19,524 bases of DNA from an uncultured Pseudomonadota bacterium. Lineage in GTDB: Bacteria > Pseudomonadota > Gammaproteobacteria > Burkholderiales > SG8-39. The DNA is taken from positions 1-19,524 of the forward strand of contig CAIVVS010000003.1 in assembly GCA_903909415.1 (NCBI GenBank), given 5' to 3'. A program made the position numbers and the translations under genes. Of the stretch, positions 14,781 to 19,524 are shown piece by piece; position 1 is the stretch's first letter, and every line of letters begins with the position of its first letter. The notes under the pieces were generated by a model that was given only the letters and a program-made list of their open reading frames with translations, did no database searches and was not told where the DNA came from.

Positions 14781-16048
14781 CAGGTGTTCCCCGTCTTGTA
14801 GTCGGACAGGCGCTCTTCCAGCGCGCTGATCCAGTGGCGCACCGGCACGCCGGCGCCCTCACGTCCCGAGGCAAGGTGCGACTGGCAGCCGATGTTCGCG
14901 GTCAGCACTTCCTCGGGCGAGCCGCTGGCGATCGCCGCCAGCTTGTTCCGCTTCAGCTGCGCGGACAGGACGGGCTGCGTGATCGAGTAGGTGCCGGCCG
15001 AGCCGCAGCACAGGTGCGCATCGGGGATGGGCGTGAGCGTGAAGCCGGCGGCGGTGAGCACGCGCTCGGCCACGCCCTTGACCTGCTGGCCGTGCTGCAA
15101 CGAGCACGGCGGATGGAAGGCCACGCGCTTCGCGGGCAGCGACGCGCAGCGCGCCTTGACGCCGTCCAGCTCGGCCATCAGGATTTCGCTCAAGTCCCTG
15201 GTCAAGTAGCTGATTTTGTTCGCTTTTTCGGCGTACTGCGGATCATGGGCCAGCAGGTGGCCATAGTCCTTCACCATGGTGCCGCAGCCGCTGGCGGTCA
15301 TCACGATGGCCTCGACCCCTCCTTCGACGGCATCGACCACGAAGGGCCACCAGGCATCGATGTTCCGGCGCATGTCGTCCAGGCCCTGCGCCTGGAAGTC
15401 GAGGTGGTAACGCAGCGCGCCGCAGCAGCCGGCGGACGGCGCTTCCACCAGCGAGATGCCCAGCGCATCCAGCACGCGCGCGGTCGCTGCATTGGTGTCC
15501 GGGCTGAGCGCGGGCTGCACGCAGCCGGCCAGCGCCAGCATGCGGCGCTTGTGGCGCGGCGCGGGCCAGCTTCCGGCCGGCGTGACCGAAGCGGGCAGCT
15601 TATCCGCCAGCGCCGCCGGCAGCAGCGGGCGCACCGCGCGCCCGAGCGCGGTGAGCGTGCCGAACAGCGCCGGGCGCGAGAAGGCTTCGGCCATGGCGCT
15701 GCGCTGCAGCCTTTGCATCGCCGGGCGGCCGACCTTGTCGTCCACCACCTTGCGGCCGATGTCCGCCAGCCGGCCGTACTGCACGCCGGAGGGACAGGTG
15801 GTCTCGCAGGCGCGGCAGGTAAGGCAGCGGTCCAGGTGGGTCTGGGTGCGCGAGGTGACCTCGGCGCCTTCCAGCACCTGCTTGATCAGGTAGATGCGGC
15901 CGCGCGGGCCGTCGAGCTCGTCGCCCAGCAGCTGGTAGGTCGGGCAGGTCGCGGTACAGAAGCCGCAATGCACGCAGCGGCGCAGGATGGCGTCGGCCTC
16001 ATCGCCCTCGGGCGTGCCGCGGATCCAGTCGGCGAGTTCGGTTTGCAT
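14780..16048 (-). CDS. glcF: Glycolate oxidase iron-sulfur subunit GlcF
   Basis: This iron-sulfur subunit passes electrons from the GlcD/GlcE flavoproteins to the membrane quinone pool during glycolate oxidation to glyoxylate. It has 422 residues from the ATG at 16048. Two [4Fe-4S] motifs are complete: CVHCGFCTATCP with Cys 25, 28, 31 and 35, and CLTCRACETTCP with Cys 75, 78, 81 and 85. Two CCG domains follow, with SAGCCGALRYHL near residue 215 and LCCGSAGTYS near 350. The start is unusual: its first 12 codons also occur, nearly identical, 344 bp upstream next to glcE, with a REP-like array between them. A frame opening at 16081 would add MGACTSRDDAL from the inserted DNA and is unlikely. The stop overlaps the BT1 transporter start. 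Confidence 0.94.
   Translation of the reverse strand: MQTELADWIRGTPEGDEADAILRRCVHCGFCTATCPTYQLLGDELDGPRGRIYLIKQVLEGAEVTSRTQTHLDRCLTCRACETTCPSGVQYGRLADIGRKVVDDKVGRPAMQRLQRSAMAEAFSRPALFGTLTALGRAVRPLLPAALADKLPASVTPAGSWPAPRHKRRMLALAGCVQPALSPDTNAATARVLDALGISLVEAPSAGCCGALRYHLDFQAQGLDDMRRNIDAWWPFVVDAVEGGVEAIVMTASGCGTMVKDYGHLLAHDPQYAEKANKISYLTRDLSEILMAELDGVKARCASLPAKRVAFHPPCSLQHGQQVKGVAERVLTAAGFTLTPIPDAHLCCGSAGTYSITQPVLSAQLKRNKLAAIASGSPEEVLTANIGCQSHLASGREGAGVPVRHWISALEERLSDYKTGNT
16012..16048 (-). repeat. 37-bp direct repeat, copy within functional glcF
   Basis: These 37 bases are the first 12 codons of glcF (MQTELADWIRGT) plus one base. They match 16356-16392 with a single mismatch, which changes Trp8 to Arg in the other copy. 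Confidence 0.9.
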
Positions 16049-16098
16049 CAGCGCGTCATCCCGGCTAGTGCATGCGCCCATGGTCGATCACTGAACGC

Positions 16099-16320
16099 CA
16101 CTGGATTCCCGCTTTCGCGGGAATGACCGGACTTCGAAAACAGCCCGGGAGCATCGACGCAGACCGTCGTCCTCGCGAAGGCGGAGACCCGGTGTCGTTT
16201 GCCGAAAGTCACTGGATTCCCGCTTTCGCGGGAATGACCAGACTTTGAAACCAGCCTGCACGCGTCAACGGAGATCGTCGTCCCCGCGAAAGCGGGGACC
16301 CAGTGTCGTTTGCCGCAAAC
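16099..16320. repeat. Two 111-bp tandem units of paired REP-like palindromes
   Basis: The units 16099-16209 and 16210-16320 each hold two palindromes in opposite orientation. One is CACTGGATTCCCGC-TTTC-GCGGGAATGACC (16099-16128 and 16210-16239, perfect 8-bp stems). The inverted partner has GTCCCCGC-GAAA-GCGGGGAC (16277-16305; a mismatched version at 16166-16194). This is the REPIN-like layout of inverted REP pairs. A third, diverged hairpin follows (TGCCCA-ACCCG-TGGGCA, 16328-16344). The palindrome type is widespread in proteobacteria and is non-coding. Confidence 0.88.
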
Positions 16321-16355
16321 AGCTGGATGCCCAACCCGTGGGCAAAACGCTGCGA

Positions 16356-16392
16356 GCGTGCCGCGGATCCGGTCGGCGAGTTCGGTTTGCAT
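16356..16392 (-). repeat. 37-bp direct repeat, copy beside glcE
   Basis: This is the second copy of the glcF start, 344 bp from the first and differing at one base. The two copies flank the palindrome array, so it looks like an insertion bounded by a long target duplication, or the product of a tandem duplication. Confidence 0.9.
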
Positions 16393-16397
16393 GCGGC

Positions 16398-16454
16398 TCA
16401 GCCTTCCTGGTCGGGCTGGGTTTCGGACCGGGTTTCGGGCCGGAGTTCGGAACG
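16398..16454 (-). repeat. 12-bp repeats encoding the GlcE tail
   Basis: Four 12-bp units, CGTTCCGAACTC, CGGCCCGAAACC, CGGTCCGAAACC and CAGCCCGACCAG, precede the final Glu-Gly and stop. They encode R/Q-S/P-E/D-X four times. Confidence 0.75.
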
Positions 16455-17543
16455 CATGTGCGCGTACAGCCGGCCCGGATCGAAAACGCCGCCCGGGTCA
16501 AACTGCTGCTTGAGCCGCCGGTGGATCAGCGCGAGTGCCGGCGACATGGGGTGGAAGGCGCCGGCCGAGCGGTCGCCGCCGCGGAACAGCGTGGCGTGTC
16601 CGCCCGCCACCTCGGCCACGGACTGCACCACCTCGGCGGGTTCGTCGGCGCGCCACCAGCGCAGCGCCCCGCCCCACTCCACCAGCTGCGACTCGCTGCG
16701 CATGCCCGGCAGCAGCATCGGCCGCGCGGTGGACGGCAGCGACAGGCGCCACAGCGGCGTGCTGCCTGCAAAGAACGGATGGCGCTGCTCGCGCACCGCA
16801 ACCCAGAAGGCCTCGGCCTCCGGCTGCCCAATCGCCTCGCCGCCCAGCGTGACGCGCGCCGCGCGCAGCGCCGCCGACGCGCCGGACAGGCGCAGCATCA
16901 GCCGTCCGCCGGTCCAGGCGCTGGCCGACAGCGGCAGCGGCTGCCCGGCCCAGCGGTTCACCGCTTCCAGCGCGCGCGCCTCGTCCATGTCGAAGGCCAG
17001 CGTCGCCTCCTCCACCGGGCGCGGCACCACCTTCAGGCTCACGTCCAGCATGACCCCGAGCACGCCCATGGAGCCGGCGAGCACGCGCGACAGGTCGTAG
17101 CCCGCGACGTTCTTGATCACCGTGCCGCCGAAGCGCATCACCTCGCAGCGCGCATCCAGCAGCGTCGCGCCGAGCACGAAGTCGCGCACCGAGCCGGCAT
17201 AGGCGCGGCGCGGACCGGACAGGCCGGCGGCAACCATGCCGCCCACCGTGGCGCCGCGGCCGAAGTGCGGCGGCTCGCAGGCCAGCATCTGCCCCTTGTC
17301 AGCCAGCGCGAGCTTGAGCTCGGACAACGGCGTGCCGCAGCGCGCGCTGACGTAGAGCTCGGTGGGCTCGTAGGCGAGGATGCCCGACCACGGGCGCGTG
17401 TCCAGCACGCGCGGCGCGAGCGGCCCGCCGTAGAAGTCCTTGCTGCCGCCGCCGCGGATGCGCAGCGTCGCGCCCTCGGCCGCAGCGGCGCGGATCTGCT
17501 CGGCGAAGTCCGCCACCACGGCATCGGTCTTGTAGATGGCCAT
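16398..17543 (-). CDS. glcE: Glycolate oxidase FAD-binding subunit GlcE
   Basis: This is the second flavin-binding subunit of the glycolate oxidase complex, 381 residues from the ATG at 17543. The FAD-binding type-4 domain shows LRIRGGGSKDFYGG (27-40), then GATVGGMVAAGLSGPRRAYAGS and VIKNVAGYDLSRVLAGSMG. The family normally ends near FDPGGVFDPGRLY. Here an extra 18-residue tail follows, made of four-residue units RSEL, RPET, RSET and QPDQ from 12-bp DNA repeats. Upstream, TGACATGGC occurs twice: the first copy includes the glcD stop, and the second supplies the real ATG. The ATG in the first copy opens only a four-codon frame (MART). The 17-bp gap to glcD indicates one message. Confidence 0.93.
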   Translation of the reverse strand: MAIYKTDAVVADFAEQIRAAAAEGATLRIRGGGSKDFYGGPLAPRVLDTRPWSGILAYEPTELYVSARCGTPLSELKLALADKGQMLACEPPHFGRGATVGGMVAAGLSGPRRAYAGSVRDFVLGATLLDARCEVMRFGGTVIKNVAGYDLSRVLAGSMGVLGVMLDVSLKVVPRPVEEATLAFDMDEARALEAVNRWAGQPLPLSASAWTGGRLMLRLSGASAALRAARVTLGGEAIGQPEAEAFWVAVREQRHPFFAGSTPLWRLSLPSTARPMLLPGMRSESQLVEWGGALRWWRADEPAEVVQSVAEVAGGHATLFRGGDRSAGAFHPMSPALALIHRRLKQQFDPGGVFDPGRLYAHMRSELRPETRSETQPDQEG

Positions 17544-17564
17544 GTCAGGTGCGCGCCATGTCAG
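17539..17564 (-). repeat. Duplicated glcD-stop/glcE-start junction
   Basis: CTGACATGGC occurs twice, 16 bp apart (17555-17564 and 17539-17548). Each copy holds a TGA followed by an ATG. The first TGA ends glcD and the second ATG starts glcE. Confidence 0.7.
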
Positions 17565-19045
17565 AACCGCGGCAGCTCGGGAAAGGGCAGCGCGCCGCCG
17601 CGCACGTGCATGCCGCCGAACTCGGCGCAGCGGTGCAGCGTGGGGATGTTCTTCTCCGGGTTCAGCAGGCCCATCGGATCGAAGGCGGCCTTGAAGGCGC
17701 GGAACATCGCGAGTTCCGGCGCGGAGAACTGCTGGCACATCTGGTTGATCTTCTCGATGCCCACGCCGTGCTCGCCGGTGACCGTGCCGCCCACCGCGAT
17801 GCATTTCTCCAGCACCTCGGCGGCGAACTGCTCGGTGCGGTGCAGCTCGTCCGGGTCGTTGGCGTTGAACAGGATCAGCGGGTGCAGGTTGCCGTCGCCG
17901 GCGTGGAACACGTTCGGGCAGCGCAGGCCGTACTTCTTCTCCATCTCCGCGATGAAGCGCAGGATCTCGCCCAGGCGCTTGCGCGGGATGGTGCCGTCCA
18001 TGCAGTAGTAGTCCGGCGAGATGCGCCCGACCGCGGGGAAGGCTGCCTTGCGCCCGGACCAGAACTTCAGGCGCTCGGCCTCGCTGCTGGACACCAGGAA
18101 CTGCGTCGCACCCGCATTCTTGAGCACCGCGGTCATGCGCGCGATCTCTTCCTCGACTTCCTCGGGCGTGCCATCGGCCTCGCACAGCAGGATCGCCGCC
18201 GCGTCCAGCGGGTAGCCGGCGTGCACGAACTCCTCGACCGCGCGCGTGGCCGGCTGGTCCATCATCTCCAGGCCCGCCGGGATGATGCCCGCGCCGATCA
18301 CCGCGGCCACCGCGTCGCCCGCCTTCTCCACGTCGTCGAAGGCGGCGAGGATGCAGCGCGCCACCTGCGGTCGCGGCAGCAGCTTGACGCTGACCTCGGT
18401 GGTGACGGCCAGCATGCCCTCGGAGCCGATCACCGCCGCCAGCAGGTCGAGGCCGGGCGAGTCCAGCGACTCGCCGCCGAACTCCACCACCTTGCCCTCG
18501 GCGGTCAGGCCGCGCACCCGCAGCACGTTGTGCACGGTGAGGCCGTACTTCAGGCAGTGCACGCCGCCGGAGTTCTCCGCGACGTTGCCGCCTATGCTGC
18601 AGGCGATCTGCGAGGACGGGTCGGGCGCGTAATAGAGGCCGTGCACCGCCGCGGCCTCGGAGATGGCCGCGTTGCGCACCCCGGGCTGCACCCGGGCGAT
18701 GCGCGCCAGCGGGTCGATGGACAGGATGGCCTTCATCTTGGCCAGCGACAGCAGCACCCCGGTGGCATGCGGCAGCGCGCCGCCGGACAGCCCGGTGCCG
18801 GCACCGCGCGCCACCACCGGCACGCCGAGGTCATGGCAGGCGGCCAGCACCTGCGCGGCCTGCGCTTCGTCGGCCGGCAGCGCGACGATGGACGGCAGCT
18901 GCCGGTAGGCGGACAGGCCGTCGCACTCGTAGGGACGCGTGTCCTCGGGCGCGTGCAGCAGCGCGCCGGCGGGCAGCACGCGCTCCAGGCGCGCGATCAG
19001 CTCGGCGCGCTTGAGGAAATCGGTTCCGGTGGCGCGCATGTTCAT
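17561..19045 (-). CDS. glcD: Glycolate oxidase FAD-linked subunit GlcD
   Basis: This is the main catalytic flavoprotein of glycolate oxidase, oxidising glycolate (and often D-lactate) to the keto acid. It has 494 residues from the ATG at 19045; a second ATG six bases on is also possible, and neither has a strong ribosome-binding site. The FAD-binding type-4 domain shows PVVARGAGTGLSGGALP (76-92) and IGGNVAENSGGVHCLKYG (151-168). The C-terminal oxidase domain shows FHAGDGNLHPLILF and VTGEHGVGIEKI, with the His residues expected near the flavin and active site. D-lactate dehydrogenases share this fold; the glcE and glcF genes behind it and hyi before it favour glycolate. The hyi stop is 19 bp upstream, so it lies within the same operon. 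Confidence 0.95.
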   Translation of the reverse strand: MNMRATGTDFLKRAELIARLERVLPAGALLHAPEDTRPYECDGLSAYRQLPSIVALPADEAQAAQVLAACHDLGVPVVARGAGTGLSGGALPHATGVLLSLAKMKAILSIDPLARIARVQPGVRNAAISEAAAVHGLYYAPDPSSQIACSIGGNVAENSGGVHCLKYGLTVHNVLRVRGLTAEGKVVEFGGESLDSPGLDLLAAVIGSEGMLAVTTEVSVKLLPRPQVARCILAAFDDVEKAGDAVAAVIGAGIIPAGLEMMDQPATRAVEEFVHAGYPLDAAAILLCEADGTPEEVEEEIARMTAVLKNAGATQFLVSSSEAERLKFWSGRKAAFPAVGRISPDYYCMDGTIPRKRLGEILRFIAEMEKKYGLRCPNVFHAGDGNLHPLILFNANDPDELHRTEQFAAEVLEKCIAVGGTVTGEHGVGIEKINQMCQQFSAPELAMFRAFKAAFDPMGLLNPEKNIPTLHRCAEFGGMHVRGGALPFPELPRF

Positions 19046-19064
19046 GATTCGATCACGACCATCG

Positions 19065-19130
19065 TCATGGTTCGGTGGCCCGCTGGTCCGCAAGTTGGTT
19101 CGGGCGTTGGCTCGTGCGCTGGTTCGGACG
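19065..19130 (-). repeat. 12-bp repeats encoding the Hyi tail
   Basis: Units CGTCCGAACCAG, CGCACGAGCCAA, CGCCCGAACCAA, CTTGCGGACCAG and CGGGCCACCGAA run to the last codon before the TGA. They resemble the GlcE tail units (CGNCCGAA core). Confidence 0.75.
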
Positions 19131-19524
19131 ATACCGCTCGAACCAGCCCAGCGTCTCTTCGGTGCGGCGCGACGGTACGTACTCCGCGCCAACCCAGCCA
19201 TCGTATCCCAGCGCATCCAGCCGGTCGAACAGTTGCGCAAATGCAATCTCGCCCGAGCCGGTGCCGGGCTCGTGGCGCTGCGGCACGTCGGCGAACTGGA
19301 TGTGGCCTATCCACGGCAGCTCGCGCGAGAGCGTCCCGTCCAGATCGCCCTGCATGAGCTGCATGTGGAAGAAGTCGAACTGCACCCGGACGTTCGGCTC
19401 GCCCAGTTCCCGGATCAGCGCGATCGCCTGCGCCGAGCCGTCCAGCAGGAAGCCGGGCACGGTGCGGGTGTTGATCGGCTCGATCACCAGGGTGATGCCG
19501 GCCGGCGCGAAGGCGCGCGCCGCC
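19065..19524 (-). CDS. hyi: Hydroxypyruvate isomerase Hyi, C-terminal part (5' end beyond the window)
   Basis: About 152 residues of the C-terminal half of a sugar isomerase-type TIM barrel (AP endonuclease 2 family) are present. The expected role is interconversion of hydroxypyruvate and tartronate semialdehyde, downstream of glyoxylate. The metal-ligand positions are visible in order: Glu in LVIEPINTR, Asp and His in VQFDFFHMQ, and Glu in VGAEYVPS. HIQFADVPQRHEPGTGSG is also typical of Hyi. The family should end near GWFERY. A 21-residue tail follows, built of four-residue units RPNQ, RTSQ, RPNQ, LADQ and RATE, then Pro. Related 2-oxo-tetronate isomerases (OtnI) look similar and cannot be excluded. 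It leads the glcDEF genes. Confidence 0.82.
   Translation of the reverse strand, partial: AARAFAPAGITLVIEPINTRTVPGFLLDGSAQAIALIRELGEPNVRVQFDFFHMQLMQGDLDGTLSRELPWIGHIQFADVPQRHEPGTGSGEIAFAQLFDRLDALGYDGWVGAEYVPSRRTEETLGWFERYRPNQRTSQRPNQLADQRATEP

Larger units (their letters stand above)
16048..16392 (-). pseudogene. Duplicated glcF start fused to repeat DNA (114-codon open frame)
   Basis: The ATG at 16392 lies five bases after the glcE stop and starts MQTELADRIRGTL, a copy of the glcF N-terminus. The frame then enters the REP-like array and reads its usual artefact peptides (twice KSGHSRESGNP). It stays open for 114 codons and ends in a TGA that overlaps the functional glcF ATG as TGATG. It is unlikely to make a useful protein, but translating it could carry ribosomes from glcE to glcF. 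The position beside glcE suggests that this is the ancestral glcF start and that it was displaced. Confidence 0.7.

Noticed and set aside
16099..16320. CRISPR array
   Set aside because: There are only two 111-bp units, with inverted palindromes and no short unique spacers of even length; it fits REP-like elements instead.
16049..16355. Insertion sequence
   Set aside because: There is no transposase frame; the only open frame is made of repeat translation products.
16245..18008. 587-codon plus-strand open frame starting in the repeat array
   Set aside because: It runs antisense to glcE and glcD and begins in palindromic repeat DNA; no domain is recognisable.
19042..19314. 90-codon minus-strand frame between hyi and glcD
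   Set aside because: It overlaps the Hyi coding sequence in another frame and has no recognisable features.

Overview
The window is about 19.5 kb of very G+C-rich bacterial DNA. All fifteen genes lie on the minus strand and are packed tightly, with ATGA or TGATG overlaps. Gene content, a three-subunit PntAA/AB/B transhydrogenase, a TRAP transporter and REP-like 'GGATTCCCGC...GCGGGAAT' repeats suggest a proteobacterium. A betaproteobacterium (Burkholderiales or Rhodocyclales) is my best guess, at low confidence. The large plus-strand open frames are G+C-driven shadows.

Layout in the direction of transcription (right to left). A truncated hydroxypyruvate isomerase (hyi) leads into the glycolate oxidase genes glcD, glcE and glcF, then a BT1-type MFS transporter translationally coupled to glcF. 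An MsbA-like ABC exporter and an OpuC-type osmoprotectant receptor-permease fusion follow. After a 168-bp gap comes pntAA-pntAB-pntB, then lutC (LUD domain) overlapping an NhaD-type antiporter, a CPA2/Kef-type antiporter, and after a 150-bp gap the TRAP transporter dctP-dctQ-dctM. dctM runs off the left edge.

Functionally the region reads as 2-hydroxy-acid (glycolate, possibly lactate) uptake and oxidation. GlcDEF makes glyoxylate and Hyi handles hydroxypyruvate in the glycerate branch. The DctP protein resembles the keto/hydroxy-acid-binding TakP type, and the transhydrogenase balances NADH and NADPH. TRAP transporters are usually Na+-driven, so two nearby cation/proton antiporters make sense. 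The substrate assignments are inference.

I found no CRISPR array, phage, transposase or clearly new defence system. The unusual signal is structural: gene ends and junctions repeatedly carry short, diverged duplications. The clearest are a 37-bp duplication of the glcF start flanking a 111-bp tandem REP-like array, an in-frame echo of the ABC transporter C-terminus just after its stop codon, similar stop-codon echoes after pntB and the OpuC fusion, a duplicated glcD/glcE junction, 12-bp repeats encoding tetrapeptide tails on Hyi and GlcE, and a repeat-rich acidic insert in DctM.
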